64,000 bases of DNA from an uncultured Sphingobacteriales bacterium (GCA_937991535.1 CALKHN010000041.1:48448-112447), one strand, 5' to 3'; shown: positions 8,703 to 18,561, counted from the stretch's first letter. Translations and numbers: made by a program. Notes: a model not told the origin generated them from the letters alone.

Positions 8703-10125
8703 TATTGAATATATCTTTTAATGCCCGCTTCGCTGCGTTGTGGCCACACATGCCATGCACACCTCCCCCGGGCGGTGTAGAGGAAGAACAGATGTACATT
8801 CCTTTTACTGAAGTTCTGTAAGGTGAAAAGCGCAGTGCAGGCCGGGTAAACAATTGTCTGAGATTAATTATCCCCCCGTTAATGTCGCCGCCAATATAAT
8901 TGGGATTATAGGATTCTATTTGCTCCGTATTCATTACATGCTTTGCCTGTATCCTTTCCCTGAAACCCGGCGCAAAACGTTCCACCTGTAACTCAATAGG
9001 CGCTGTCATATCTTTTACAGAGCCATTGGGCACATGGCAATAAGCCCAGGCAGTATGTTTTCCTTCCGGCGCCCGCGAATCATCAAATAAACTTTGCTGC
9101 GCCAACAATACAAAGGGTTTATCGGGGTGACCGCCATCCCATGTCAACTGTTCGGAAGCCGTTATTTCTTCAATCGTATTGCCGATATGAACAGTGCCTG
9201 CTGTTCTGCACGCTCCGGCTCTAAAAGGAATAGGCGCATCCAATGCCCAATCTACCTTAAAAACGCCCATTCCATACCTGTATTTTTGTAGTTGCCATTT
9301 GTATAATGAAGAGAATTTATGCCCTGCAATCGTTAGCAATTGTTGTGGGGTTACGTCAAATAAAATAGCCCTGCAAGCGGGCAACTGCTGCAATGAGCGA
9401 ACATAAAAACTGGTTTCTATTTTGCCTCCCAAGGAAATAAAATAGGAGGCAAGTGCATTGGCTATCGTTTGCGATCCTCCTTTAGCAATAGGCCATCCTT
9501 TAAGATGTGCAGCCGCCATTAATACCAACCCTATAGCCGATGTGGTGAGGTTGCTTAATGGCTGGATAGCGTGCGCCGCCATGCCCGCAAAAAGCCCCCT
9601 GGCTGTTTTGGTACTAAATCTTTTTGCCAGATGTGTGGCAGATGTAATGGCTTTAAGCCCAAACTGAGCCATCGCCAGCGGATGTTTTGGAATGTGCAAT
9701 GGGGCCAGTACATCAGCAGCGATTAATGGCCAGTTTTTTATTATGGGATTGATAAGTTGAAAATATGGATCCTTATCTATGCCCAATGAATTCGCCGTTT
9801 CTTCGGGTGATGATTTCAAAATAGCTGCGGTTCCATCATCAAAAGGATGTGCAGCGGCAACAGGAGGATATATGTAGGAATAGCCATGTTGTTCGAGCGG
9901 CAGGCTGTTGAAAAAGGGTGAGCTAACCGCCATGGGATGAATGGCGGAACAAACATCATGTACATAACCGGGCAGCGTAAGCTCTTTCGATCGCAAGCCG
10001 CCTCCAATCGCGTTCCCGCCTTCCAACACGAGTACGGAAAGCCCCGCCCGCTGTAAAGTAATAGCTGCCGCTAATCCGTTTGGACCTGACCCAACCACAA
10101 CAGCGTCAAATTCCGTTTTCTGCAC
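8689..10125 (-). CDS. FAD-dependent oxidoreductase, phytoene-desaturase-like
   Basis: Flavoprotein of the carotenoid-desaturase/amine-oxidase superfamily. Seen: an N-terminal dinucleotide-binding motif VVGSGPNGLAAAITLQRAG followed by VLEGGNAIGGG, and a C-terminal GGGVHGMCGHNAA motif that closes the FAD site. No signal peptide or membrane helix is obvious; 478 aa is normal. It overlaps the enoyl-CoA hydratase tail to tail. No other carotenoid gene is nearby, so the substrate (isoprenoid, steroid-like or other) stays open. Confidence 0.9.
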   Translation of the reverse strand: MQKTEFDAVVVGSGPNGLAAAITLQRAGLSVLVLEGGNAIGGGLRSKELTLPGYVHDVCSAIHPMAVSSPFFNSLPLEQHGYSYIYPPVAAAHPFDDGTAAILKSSPEETANSLGIDKDPYFQLINPIIKNWPLIAADVLAPLHIPKHPLAMAQFGLKAITSATHLAKRFSTKTARGLFAGMAAHAIQPLSNLTTSAIGLVLMAAAHLKGWPIAKGGSQTIANALASYFISLGGKIETSFYVRSLQQLPACRAILFDVTPQQLLTIAGHKFSSLYKWQLQKYRYGMGVFKVDWALDAPIPFRAGACRTAGTVHIGNTIEEITASEQLTWDGGHPDKPFVLLAQQSLFDDSRAPEGKHTAWAYCHVPNGSVKDMTAPIELQVERFAPGFRERIQAKHVMNTEQIESYNPNYIGGDINGGIINLRQLFTRPALRFSPYRTSVKGMYICSSSTPPGGGVHGMCGHNAAKRALKDIFNIKVP

Positions 10126-10244
10126 CAGCTTTTTTATTTTTAATTTTCGGTTATCTCCCCAAAATATAAACGAATTCCCGCAACCATTTCTAAATGAACC
10201 GCAGCACTAAAATAATGCAGTGAGATCAATAAACCGTAAACTTG

Positions 10245-10252
10245 TAATTTTG
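10245..10252 (+). promoter_or_regulatory. Candidate -7 box for fumC
   Basis: Exact TAnnTTTG match (TAATTTTG), 66 bases before the fumC ATG; no clear TTTG at -33. Modest support. Confidence 0.35.
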
Positions 10253-10318
10253 CAGCGCCGGCGGATAAGCCGCATGGTAACCGATTTTTTAACTTCTTTA
10301 AAATAGCTGCATACTACT

Positions 10319-11725
10319 ATGGATTACAGGATAGAAAAAGACACAATGGGGGAGGTAAAAGTTCCCGCTCATGCTTATTATGGCGCACAAACACAAAGAA
10401 GCATTGATAATTTTAAGATTGCACAGGATATTAACCGCATGCCGAAAGAAATTATCAGCGCATTCGCTTACCTGAAAAAGGCAGCGGCACTTACTAACTT
10501 AGAAGCAGGTGTACTGCCTCGGGAAAAAGCAAAATTAATTGGCGGAGTTTGTGATGAAATACTGGAGCATAAGTTAGATGATTATTTTCCGCTGGTAGTA
10601 TGGCAAACCGGTAGCGGCACCCAAAGCAATATGAACGTTAATGAAGTAATAGCATATCGCGGGCATGTATTGAACGGGGGCAAACTGGAAGACAAGGAAA
10701 AATTCTTACATCCCAATGATGATGTAAACAAATCCCAGTCGAGCAACGACACCTTTCCAACGGCAATGCATATTGCAGCCTATAAAATGCTGGCCGAAGT
10801 TACCATTCCGGGGATAGAAAAACTCAGGGATACACTGGCTGCCAAAAGCAAAGCATTTATGCATGTGGTAAAAATAGGCCGCACTCATTTTATGGATGCC
10901 ACCCCGTTGACGCTTGGACAAGAATTCAGCGGTTATGTGTCGCAACTGGATCACGGGCTTAAAGCCATTAAAAACACTTTACCGCATTTAAGTGAACTGG
11001 CTTTGGGGGGTACCGCTGTGGGAACAGGGATCAACACGCCGGAAGGCTATTCCGAAAATGTAGCCAAACATATTGCGGCTTTAACAGGACTACCTTTTAT
11101 AACCGCAGAAAACAAATTTGAGGCCCTGGCTGCGCATGACGCAATTGTAGAATCGCACGGCGCTTTAAAAACCATTGCGGTAAGCCTGATGAAAATTGCA
11201 AATGATATCCGCATGCTTTCATCCGGGCCACGGAGTGGCATAGGCGAAATTTTCATTCCCGACAATGAACCCGGCTCATCTATTATGCCCGGCAAGGTTA
11301 ACCCTACGCAGTGCGAGGCCTTAACAATGATTGCGGCACAGGTAATGGGAAATGATGTGGCAATCAATATTGGCGGAGCAACCGGGCATTTTGAACTGAA
11401 TGTTTTTAAGCCGGTAATGATTTATAATTTTTTACACAGCGCCAGGCTGATAGGAGACGGCTGCGTAAGCTTTAATGACAGATGCGCTTCGGGTATAGAA
11501 CCTATTGAAGCCAATATTAAAAAGCATGTAGACAATTCCCTGATGCTCGTAACAGCACTCAATACAAAAATCGGTTATTATAAAGCTGCGGAAATTGCTC
11601 AGAAAGCACACAAAGAAGGTACCACATTAAAGGCTATGTCGGTTAAACTGGGTTATGTAACTCCGGAACAATTTGATGAATGGGTGCAGCCCGCTAACAT
11701 GGTGGGTGTGATCAACCCCGAATAG
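10319..11725 (+). CDS. fumC: Class II fumarate hydratase
   Basis: Interconverts fumarate and L-malate in the TCA cycle. Seen: GSGTQSNMNVNEV near residue 100, the conserved GRTHFMDATPLTLGQE (catalytic His region, about 186) and the superfamily signature GSSIMPGKVNPTQCEA at about 319. The 468-aa length matches the oxygen-stable, iron-free class II enzyme. All signature blocks are intact. It stands alone, with its own hairpin terminator downstream. Confidence 0.97.
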   Translation: MDYRIEKDTMGEVKVPAHAYYGAQTQRSIDNFKIAQDINRMPKEIISAFAYLKKAAALTNLEAGVLPREKAKLIGGVCDEILEHKLDDYFPLVVWQTGSGTQSNMNVNEVIAYRGHVLNGGKLEDKEKFLHPNDDVNKSQSSNDTFPTAMHIAAYKMLAEVTIPGIEKLRDTLAAKSKAFMHVVKIGRTHFMDATPLTLGQEFSGYVSQLDHGLKAIKNTLPHLSELALGGTAVGTGINTPEGYSENVAKHIAALTGLPFITAENKFEALAAHDAIVESHGALKTIAVSLMKIANDIRMLSSGPRSGIGEIFIPDNEPGSSIMPGKVNPTQCEALTMIAAQVMGNDVAINIGGATGHFELNVFKPVMIYNFLHSARLIGDGCVSFNDRCASGIEPIEANIKKHVDNSLMLVTALNTKIGYYKAAEIAQKAHKEGTTLKAMSVKLGYVTPEQFDEWVQPANMVGVINPE

Positions 11726-11846
11726 GCAGAAGGTTGGAATGTAAGATTGTGAAACGATGGCAGTTGCATAATCCAAGTCACAAGTTGACCGACACCTCAC
11801 ATGCTCATCTGACTCCTGATACCTGACAACTTTCCCATATAGCAAT

Positions 11847-11880
11847 AAGGCATCTTACCAAACGGGAGATGCCTTTTGCT
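11847..11880 (+). terminator. Terminator after fumC
   Basis: Stem AAGGCATCT/AGATGCCTT with an 11-base loop, followed by TT-rich sequence. The stretch from here to 12380 is A/T-rich and holds no gene that I can support. Confidence 0.6.
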
Positions 11881-12380
11881 TTAAACCAACTACAACATGA
11901 GAAAAAAGACGGAAATAAATATTTTGACACAGTTAGTATCCTTAAAACGGACTTTGTATAGGAATAGTATTTATATGCCGTAAATAATAAATGCAAAATT
12001 ATACGCACATTACGCCATTCCATTTCCGGTGTGCGGAAAAACCTAAATTACCATTTGGTAAGGAGCCTTACTTGTTCTAAAAAATATTACAATATTATCA
12101 GAATGAAGCATTTAATTCGCCTGCATTTTTTTTATCGGCCAAATTGAAAATAAATGTAAAAATCAGAAAAAATATTTTGAACTACGCTCCGTTTAAATAG
12201 CTCAGACATGTTAATCACAAATACATTTATATTCTCATTCCCTAAGCCATCACCGGCAGGACGTTATAAACCCTGCTCATTAATTGTACCCTATGGCTGT
12301 GCTAATTGCACGGCTGCTTAATCCATACCCCAACAAACAAAGCCTGTTGACTGATTTTACAACCTCTCAGCAACTTTGTA

Positions 12381-12417
12381 AACAAAAAACCCTCCTTTGC
12401 AGGAGGGTTTTTTGTTT
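12381..12417 (-). terminator. Strong terminator of the lspA operon
   Basis: Stem AAACCCTCC/GGAGGGTTT, extended by A- and T-runs into a near-perfect palindrome around TTTGCA; T-rich in both directions. It lies 26 bases downstream of the lipoprotein stop codon on the minus strand. Confidence 0.8.
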
Positions 12418-12442
12418 ATGGGAAGGATGATCCGTCTCCCGG

Positions 12443-13306
12443 TCATTTACATTCATATTCAAACCTGGTTAGCCCGTTAACCAGCGGTAGCCCATCTATT
12501 ACATCACCCGATGCGTATACCTCTGTAACATAATCATCAGCAGAAAACTGATAATTTTTATACTCCGTATTGTATGTTAATATTTCATTACCACCTGAAT
12601 CATAAATTCTCACAATAATGGCCTCCAGCAGATTTTTTGACTTTGCTCCCATATTTACTGCAAATAGATAAGGAGCCAGTTCATCCGCATCGGGAAAATA
12701 ATATAAAAAATTTTTAACTGTTTTGACATCGTTATATTTAAGTTCAGATCTTAATGCTGTTCTCTTGTCGCCTGAGGCTTCATTAACCTCCACCCCCACA
12801 AGGTTTTCATTAACCCATTCATATTTATAAACAAAAAAGGGCACATCCGTACTATACGACATCACAAACCAATTTTTACCGTAAAGATGTCCGCCGGCAT
12901 CATACGCATAGGTATATTTGTAACGATCAGAACTTGTGTCAGAAGGGTTCTCAAGCGTATTAAACTCTTTAATACGGCCGGCCCCATCAAGGAGAAAAAA
13001 TTCATTATTGTTTATCCTGATGGTATCATTGATATAGGTAAGACTTGCCTGAAAATCCAAAGTCAGGGAAGTACTGTCAAACCATTCTATTTTTTCTGCA
13101 AGATTATTGGTTCCAGGCGTAATATGGAATGATCCATATCCTTTTCCTGTAGCCGAGTCATAAGGTGTTATAGAAGTTATAACACAATCATCACCTAACG
13201 GCGGGTTGCTTGTTACGCCAATTTCGCGGCTATATTCTTTCCTGCAGGAGCAGATAAGAATACAAAACATTGAAATAGCAAATGCTGATCCACGTATTTG
13301 TGTCAT
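12443..13306 (-). CDS. Lipoprotein, DUF4595-like
   Basis: Predicted outer-surface or periplasmic lipoprotein of unknown role. A hydrophobic signal ends in a lipobox (ILICSC) followed by RKE. The rest is beta-rich with repeating Tyr-Asp-type strands (TYAYDAGGHLYG, VYKYEWVNENLVG), like the DUF4595/YD-type lipoproteins of Bacteroidota. I place the start at the ATG at 13306, which gives a standard signal peptide. An upstream in-frame ATG at 13348 would overlap lspA and put 14 polar residues first. It is the second gene of a unit with lspA, followed by a terminator. Confidence 0.8.
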   Translation of the reverse strand: MTQIRGSAFAISMFCILICSCRKEYSREIGVTSNPPLGDDCVITSITPYDSATGKGYGSFHITPGTNNLAEKIEWFDSTSLTLDFQASLTYINDTIRINNNEFFLLDGAGRIKEFNTLENPSDTSSDRYKYTYAYDAGGHLYGKNWFVMSYSTDVPFFVYKYEWVNENLVGVEVNEASGDKRTALRSELKYNDVKTVKNFLYYFPDADELAPYLFAVNMGAKSKNLLEAIIVRIYDSGGNEILTYNTEYKNYQFSADDYVTEVYASGDVIDGLPLVNGLTRFEYECK

Positions 13307-13325
13307 AAGTATTGCATCGCAGGCA

Positions 13326-14003
13326 TTATGATACCTGCACTTCATCATTTACGGTAGTGCTGGTCTCTACCGTTGGGTGCGGTTCCTTTTTTTTACGTTC
13401 AAAAAAACGTTTCTGAAAAAGCAATATAGTTATAACGCCAATGGAAATGGACGCATCCGCAATATTAAAAACCGGCCTGAAGAACTCAAATTCTTCTCCT
13501 CCCCAAAATGGAACCCACTCTGGAAAATGAGCATCGGTGATAATAGGAAAATACAGCATATCTACCACACGACCGTGTAAAAAGCCGGCATAGCCTTCTT
13601 CCGGAAATATGGTGGATACATAGGGATTGAATATATCGCCGCTGTTTTCAAATATCAGCCCATAAAACATACTGTCTATAAGATTTCCGATAGCGCCTGC
13701 ATATATTAAAGTAGCACAGATAATAAATCCCCTGTGATAGCCTTCTTTAATAATATGCCGGATATAATATGTACCAAACACCACCGCAAAAAGCCTGAAT
13801 AAGGTAAGGATGATCTTGCCCCATTCTCCGCCAAGCTTCCAGCCATAAGCCATACCCTCGTTTTCTATAAAATGCAGCCTGAACCATGAGCCTATGAGTA
13901 GCTTTTCTTCTCCCAGGTAAAAATTCGTCTTTATCCAAATTTTTAAACTCTGATCAATAATAAGAATGGCCAGGGTGAGAAAAATAACAGATCTGAATTT
14001 CAC
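13326..14003 (-). CDS. lspA: Lipoprotein signal peptidase (signal peptidase II)
   Basis: Inner-membrane aspartyl protease that cleaves prolipoproteins after lipidation. Seen: a first membrane helix with the family motif LIIDQSLKIWIK (DQ..K), FRLHFIENEGMAYGW (the NxGxAFG-type block), the catalytic-Asp motif GAIGNLIDSMFYG, and a second Asp in FNIADASISIG near the C-terminus. Both catalytic Asp residues are present. I chose a GTG start at 14003; the upstream in-frame ATG (14081) adds 26 residues that overlap the promoter. At 225 aa it is longer than enterobacterial LspA because of an inserted loop, as is usual in this phylum. Confidence 0.93.
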   Translation of the reverse strand: MKFRSVIFLTLAILIIDQSLKIWIKTNFYLGEEKLLIGSWFRLHFIENEGMAYGWKLGGEWGKIILTLFRLFAVVFGTYYIRHIIKEGYHRGFIICATLIYAGAIGNLIDSMFYGLIFENSGDIFNPYVSTIFPEEGYAGFLHGRVVDMLYFPIITDAHFPEWVPFWGGEEFEFFRPVFNIADASISIGVITILLFQKRFFERKKKEPHPTVETSTTVNDEVQVS

Positions 14004-14020
14004 TATCAATAGTTTAAGCG

Positions 14021-14028
14021 CAAACCTA
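14021..14028 (-). promoter_or_regulatory. -7 box of lspA
   Basis: On the minus strand this reads TAGGTTTG, an exact TAnnTTTG box, 17 bases before the GTG start. The expected -33 position has only a partial TTTG match. It supports the GTG as the true start. Confidence 0.5.
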
Positions 14029-14167
14029 CATGAAAAAGCTGATTTTCCGAACACTTCGCCTGCCTGAAGCGGTTTTATCATTTAACAAAAGAGAAGGTAT
14101 ACTATTTAAAAAATACAATCCACTTTCACACGGTATACTACCAAATCAATTCGTTAACATTTTGATA

Positions 14168-14198
14168 TTGCTATCTATTTATCAATTTTGTACCTTTG
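14168..14198 (+). promoter_or_regulatory. Bacteroidota promoter (-33 TTG, -7 TACCTTTG)
   Basis: TTG at 14168-14170, a 20-base spacer, then the exact -7 box at 14191-14198. It ends 8 bases before the ATG at 14207 and therefore implies a very short or absent leader. Confidence 0.65.
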
Positions 14199-14206
14199 AA
14201 CACTTC

Positions 14207-14554
14207 ATGGCAGCAAACAGTACATACAAACTAAAACATTATGGATCTGCAGTCTTTATGATTTTTACGCTGTTGTGGCTTACAGTCAGTACTTCTCTTA
14301 TCGCAGATATTCAGCAAAAATTATACGGCAAAAATTCATCCCGTGCTTCTGCTCAGTCCATGGAAGAAAATACAAATCCATTTTCTGGTCTCAATGAAGA
14401 AAAGTGCAGTGCGAATACTTTTTCAGAATATTTGCACGAATCTTTAACACTTTCAGAATTTACACAACCCGATCTTGAACATAGCCGCCATACTGGTTCT
14501 CCTATTTATATTGCTTATTACGGAGAATTGATCTCTCCTCCTCCGGAAGTTTAG
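14207..14554 (+). CDS. Small single-pass membrane/secreted protein, unknown
   Basis: I do not recognise the family. From the ATG at 14207 it is 115 aa: a short basic N-terminus, one hydrophobic segment (about residues 12-31), then a polar, Ser/Glu-rich tail ending SPPPEV, presumably outside the cytoplasm. An in-frame ATG at 14030 exists, but a strong promoter lies inside that extension, so the shorter start is preferred. It is divergent from lspA and upstream of the SulP gene with a 203-base gap. Confidence 0.6.
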   Translation: MAANSTYKLKHYGSAVFMIFTLLWLTVSTSLIADIQQKLYGKNSSRASAQSMEENTNPFSGLNEEKCSANTFSEYLHESLTLSEFTQPDLEHSRHTGSPIYIAYYGELISPPPEV

Positions 14555-14757
14555 TTATTCTTTTTTACTTCAACTCAAATAAACGGAACGTCTACTTTTA
14601 AGTGCCTGCATTTTAAATAATGCAAGTTGCGGAAACGGTGGGAAGTTCTTGTTTTATTTCCGTAATCCAACCGGTATCTATCCATAAATAATGGCAGATT
14701 AGCATCCGGTTAATACCTGGTTTGTAAAATTATATTTTTAAAAGCGGCGGGAATATC

Positions 14758-16392
14758 ATGATAAGATTTCCTGTTATTCAATTGTTACAGAATATGAAAA
14801 ACTGCATTACATCATATATCAGGAACTTTCCGGGTGATCTGGGTTCCTCTGTAGTAGTATTTTTAGTGGCTTTACCCCTTTGTTTGGGTATAGCTTTAGG
14901 CTCAAACGCTCCCTTATTCAGCGGCATTATTTCAGGCATTGTTGGGGGTATTGTTATAGGCGCCTTAAGCGGCTCTCAGTTGAGTGTGAGCGGTCCTGCA
15001 GCAGGGCTTACAGCCATAGTGGCGGGAGCTATAATAATGCTTCCGTCTTTTGAAGTTTTTTTACTCGCTGTGGTACTTTGTGGTGCGTTTCAATTGATAC
15101 TTGGATTTGTTAAAGCGGGTGTTATAGGCGATTATATACCCAAAAGTGTGATTAAGGGAATGCTGGCGGCGATCGGGATTATTTTAATAGTAAAGCAAAT
15201 ACCGTATCTGATTGGCTACAACAGCAATCTTGAAGACGATCAGGCCTTTTTACAATCCGATGGAGAGAATACATTTACGGGTATCTGGAGCGGGCTGGCA
15301 CGGGTAACCCCGGCTGCATTACTGATTGGTATCATTTGCCTGGTTTTCCAGTTTTACTGGGGTTGCCTTGCAGAAAAAAAAGGGGGATGGATTAAACTTA
15401 TTCCAGCTCCGCTACTGGTTGTATTGCTGGGCGTTGGAATCAACGAGTTCGTAAAATGGCAAAGTGGGGATTTTGCGCTCCGCCAGGAACACCTGGTTAC
15501 TATTCCCGTAGCCTCCTCCGCCAATGAATTCTTTTCTTTTTTTACTTTTCCTGACTGGAGCAGCATTTTTAATAAACAAATTTGGATCACGGGTGTTACG
15601 CTGGCGCTGGTGGCCAGCCTTGAAACCCTGCTGGGAATAGAGGCTGTGGATAATCTTGATTCACAAAAAAGAATAACCCCTGCCAGCAGGGAGTTAAAAG
15701 CACAAGGTGTGGGCAATATCGTATCGGGTCTGATAGGCGGATTACCCCTCACCAGCGTAATTGTACGTTCATCGGCTAATGTTAATGCGGGGGCTAAAAC
15801 AAAAATGTCAACCATTTATCATGGCTTTTTTATTCTGCTTAGTGTGGCGTTTATACCAACGGTATTGGGCGTCATTCCCTTAGCAGCGCTTGCGGCTATA
15901 CTAATTTATACAGGATATAAATTAGCCCGTCCTGCACTTTTTAGGTTTTTTTTCATCAAAGGATGGGACCAGTTTTTACCCTTTGTTTCTACGATAGTTA
16001 TTATTTTATTCACCGACTTACTGGTAGGTGTACTGGCAGGCTTAGCCATCGGTTTGTTCTTTTCTGCCCGAAGTAATTTCAGAACAGCAGTGTTTATTGT
16101 TAATGATAACAATAAATATCTTATCCGGCTGAGAAAGGATGTTTCTATTTTAAACAAAAGAGGAATTAAAAGCAGGTTAGATGCTGTTCCTGAAAATTCG
16201 AGTGTGCTGATTGATGCTACCCGTGCAGACTTCATAGACAGGGATATTGTTGAAATGATAGACGCTTTTACGCAGGAGGCTCATAAAAAAAATGTAAGGG
16301 TGGAATTCAAAACAAATCATATAAAGGACCATGGATTTGATATAGAAGTTCCAGCCCGGCGGCTACATACAAATGCAGAAATGATATCATAA
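14758..16392 (+). CDS. SulP-family anion transporter with STAS domain
   Basis: Inner-membrane SLC26/SulP permease. Seen: VALPLCLGIALGSNAPLFSG and SGSQLSVSGPAAGLTAI (substrate-binding helices 1 and 3), about 12 hydrophobic segments to residue 440, GLIGGLPLTSVIVRSSANVN, then a short STAS-like domain (SVLIDATRADFID near 485). The next gene is a beta-carbonic anhydrase, 46 bases downstream. That pairing argues for bicarbonate as substrate (BicA-like) rather than sulfate; this is inference from context. The start could also be the internal ATG at 14794. Confidence 0.9.
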   Translation: MIRFPVIQLLQNMKNCITSYIRNFPGDLGSSVVVFLVALPLCLGIALGSNAPLFSGIISGIVGGIVIGALSGSQLSVSGPAAGLTAIVAGAIIMLPSFEVFLLAVVLCGAFQLILGFVKAGVIGDYIPKSVIKGMLAAIGIILIVKQIPYLIGYNSNLEDDQAFLQSDGENTFTGIWSGLARVTPAALLIGIICLVFQFYWGCLAEKKGGWIKLIPAPLLVVLLGVGINEFVKWQSGDFALRQEHLVTIPVASSANEFFSFFTFPDWSSIFNKQIWITGVTLALVASLETLLGIEAVDNLDSQKRITPASRELKAQGVGNIVSGLIGGLPLTSVIVRSSANVNAGAKTKMSTIYHGFFILLSVAFIPTVLGVIPLAALAAILIYTGYKLARPALFRFFFIKGWDQFLPFVSTIVIILFTDLLVGVLAGLAIGLFFSARSNFRTAVFIVNDNNKYLIRLRKDVSILNKRGIKSRLDAVPENSSVLIDATRADFIDRDIVEMIDAFTQEAHKKNVRVEFKTNHIKDHGFDIEVPARRLHTNAEMIS

Positions 16393-16438
16393 TTACCTGA
16401 GGGTAATTCTTCTCCGTTATTTATTTAAAAAGATTATT

Positions 16439-17077
16439 ATGAAATCGAACGAAAAATTATTATTGGAAAATAAGGCGTGGGCAACCGAGAAAATAGCAAT
16501 GGATCCCGATTACTTTAAAAGATTGTCGGAGGTTCAAACACCGGAATTTTTGTGGATAGGGTGCAGCGACAGCCGTGTTCCTGCCAACGAAATTACCGGT
16601 ACTCAGCCCGGCGAAATATTTGTACACCGCAATATCGCCAATATGGTTATTCATACGGATATAAACCTGTTGAGCGTACTGGATTACGCGGTGAATTTTT
16701 TAAAAGTAAAACACATAGTAGTTTGTGGTCATTATGGCTGCGGTGGTGTAAAAGCATCCATTACAAATAATGACTACAAAGCATTATTGAATATGTGGCT
16801 GCGGGGTCTTAAAGATGTATATCGCCACAACAGGGAGGAGCTGGATGCCATTGCCAATATAGACGCGAGAAGCGACAGGCTGGCCGAATTAAATGTAATG
16901 GAACAGGTAGTAAGGTTATCGGAAACAACCACCATTCAAAACGCGTGGAAAAAACAGGAAGCCCCCGATCTTCATGGGTGGGTATACGGTTTGAAAGATG
17001 GCTTACTGAATCCGGTAATGGAATTAAAGGCCGGCAGCAGGGTTGATCCAATATTCAGGTACGACAACATACAATAA
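16439..17077 (+). CDS. can: Beta-class carbonic anhydrase
   Basis: Zinc enzyme interconverting CO2 and bicarbonate in the cytoplasm. Seen: zinc ligand and Asp/Arg dyad in CSDSRVPANEI (about residue 42), the EIFVHRNIANMV block, and the second zinc site HIVVCGHYGCGG with His and Cys at about 98-101. The 212-aa length is normal for the plant/E. coli Can type. It forms an apparent operon with the SulP transporter, suggesting bicarbonate capture for carboxylating enzymes. Confidence 0.96.
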   Translation: MKSNEKLLLENKAWATEKIAMDPDYFKRLSEVQTPEFLWIGCSDSRVPANEITGTQPGEIFVHRNIANMVIHTDINLLSVLDYAVNFLKVKHIVVCGHYGCGGVKASITNNDYKALLNMWLRGLKDVYRHNREELDAIANIDARSDRLAELNVMEQVVRLSETTTIQNAWKKQEAPDLHGWVYGLKDGLLNPVMELKAGSRVDPIFRYDNIQ

Positions 17078-17104
17078 CAAAGAGGAAGAAAAGAAAACAA
17101 ATAA

Positions 17105-17154
17105 GAAAGCGGAGAAGTAAGAAGAAGAAAATTGCTTGCCGCTTTCATTTTTTT
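17105..17154 (+). terminator. Terminator after carbonic anhydrase
   Basis: Stem GAAAGCGG (17105-17112) with CCGCTTTC (17139-17146), a long purine-rich loop, then seven T. It reaches to the end of the convergent peptidase gene. Confidence 0.55.
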
Positions 17155-17155
17155 A

Positions 17156-18463
17156 TTAATCCTTCCACCTCCATTCACCTGAAATTTTTAATGGTTCCTT
17201 AAGATTGCTTTGTAATAATGCCGCTTTTAGTTCATCATCATTTAAGCGTTTGGACTGTAACTCCGGCGCATCGGCCAGTCCATACAGCAACATGCCGCTG
17301 AACCGTATGGTATTCTTCAGTTCCTGTTCATTCACAAGGCTAAAAACATCGCAGTCTGCATGATAGCAGTTCAGCACTTCCCTGCTCAGGCTTCCCGCTA
17401 CACTTCCCGCAGGAATGCCCTGCAGCATAAAAGGCTGATGATCGCTGTGCAAACCAAATCCCGAACGAAATGTATTTGAAAAGGATGTGTCAACACGATT
17501 TGCAATACTGCCGATGGCCTGAAAAAGCGTTTTGTCTTCATCGGTGGTAGCTGAAAATCCTTTTGGATTGTTCGACATATCAAGATTGAGCATAAACTTT
17601 ATGTTCGCCACGGTTTCATCCTGCATTGCTTTTCTCATATAGGCTTTTGAACCCAGCAGCCCCTGTTCTTCTCCCATAAACAAAACAAATTCCACGGTGC
17701 GCCTGGGCTGCAGATGCAATGCTGTAAAAGTGCGGGCAACATCTATTACCGAAAAAGAACCAATACCATTGTCAATAGCGCCCGTTGCAAGATCCCAGCT
17801 ATCTAAATGTCCTCCAATTACAATTTTTTCAGCAGGTTTTACTCTCCCTGGAATACTTGCGATTATATTCCGCGCTTTTATTTTACCTGAAAAATTGCTC
17901 ATGGAAATGCTGCCTGCGGCAGGCCCTGTTTTCAACTGCTTTTTCAATTGCATGCCATCGTCATTACCAATACATATTGCCGGAATACCAATTTGTTTGC
18001 CCGTTACAGAAGCTGTGCCGGTAAGTAAAATATTACCCGGCGCAGCGTTAAAAAGTATAATGGCTTTTGCACCATACCGGATAGCCAATGCTGTTTTTTC
18101 TGACCGGTGCAAATTTTGTAAGCCGCTTCTGGAACCCGGCAATAGACCCAATGAAACCAGTACAATTTTGCCCCTGGCTGCCCGGGGATCATTAAGATAA
18201 TCTTCTTCCAACCCATTGCCCATATCTGCAATACCGCCTGAAACATTTTCTTTTACCGGTGAATGTGCCAGCGAAACCGATTTGTATTTCTTATTATTGA
18301 TAACAACAGAGAGTGAACCCCGGCTCCAGCTTTCTGCTTCAAAAGGAGCATAGCGCACATCTAATCCATAAGATTTTAAGAGTTCGTAAACATATGTTTC
18401 TGCTTTTGCACCCTGCACGGAGCCCGTTAGCCGGTGACCAATATCTGCTGTAGCTTTCTGCAA
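17156..18463 (-). CDS. M28 family metallopeptidase (N-terminus frameshifted)
   Basis: Secreted zinc aminopeptidase/carboxypeptidase of the M28 family with an inserted PA-type domain. Seen: PA-like region with AIRYGAKAIILFNAAPG, first metal ligands in IVIGGHLDSWDLATGAIDNG, FMGEEQGLLGSKAY (Glu-Glu pair), the Asp in FMLNLDMSN and the late His in SDHQPF. From its TTG the open frame lacks a signal peptide. In-frame coding continues upstream to 18587, and an ATG at 18593 begins a signal peptide one base out of frame, across two runs of eight A. See the poly-A entry. All catalytic ligands are intact. Confidence 0.85.
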   Translation of the reverse strand: MQKATADIGHRLTGSVQGAKAETYVYELLKSYGLDVRYAPFEAESWSRGSLSVVINNKKYKSVSLAHSPVKENVSGGIADMGNGLEEDYLNDPRAARGKIVLVSLGLLPGSRSGLQNLHRSEKTALAIRYGAKAIILFNAAPGNILLTGTASVTGKQIGIPAICIGNDDGMQLKKQLKTGPAAGSISMSNFSGKIKARNIIASIPGRVKPAEKIVIGGHLDSWDLATGAIDNGIGSFSVIDVARTFTALHLQPRRTVEFVLFMGEEQGLLGSKAYMRKAMQDETVANIKFMLNLDMSNNPKGFSATTDEDKTLFQAIGSIANRVDTSFSNTFRSGFGLHSDHQPFMLQGIPAGSVAGSLSREVLNCYHADCDVFSLVNEQELKNTIRFSGMLLYGLADAPELQSKRLNDDELKAALLQSNLKEPLKISGEWRWKD

Positions 18464-18561
18464 ATTACCGTAGGCGGCTGAATGTTGCTGTACTTCAGCA
18501 TCAATGCTTTTAAAAATAGCTTCCCACTCGGGCGTGGATTGTGCGTAAAGGATATTAGCAT

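Noticed and set aside
12100..12380. Intergenic stretch upstream of the lspA-operon terminator tested for a small RNA or riboswitch
   Set aside because: A/T-rich, with no conserved motif or strong fold that I could recognise other than the terminator.
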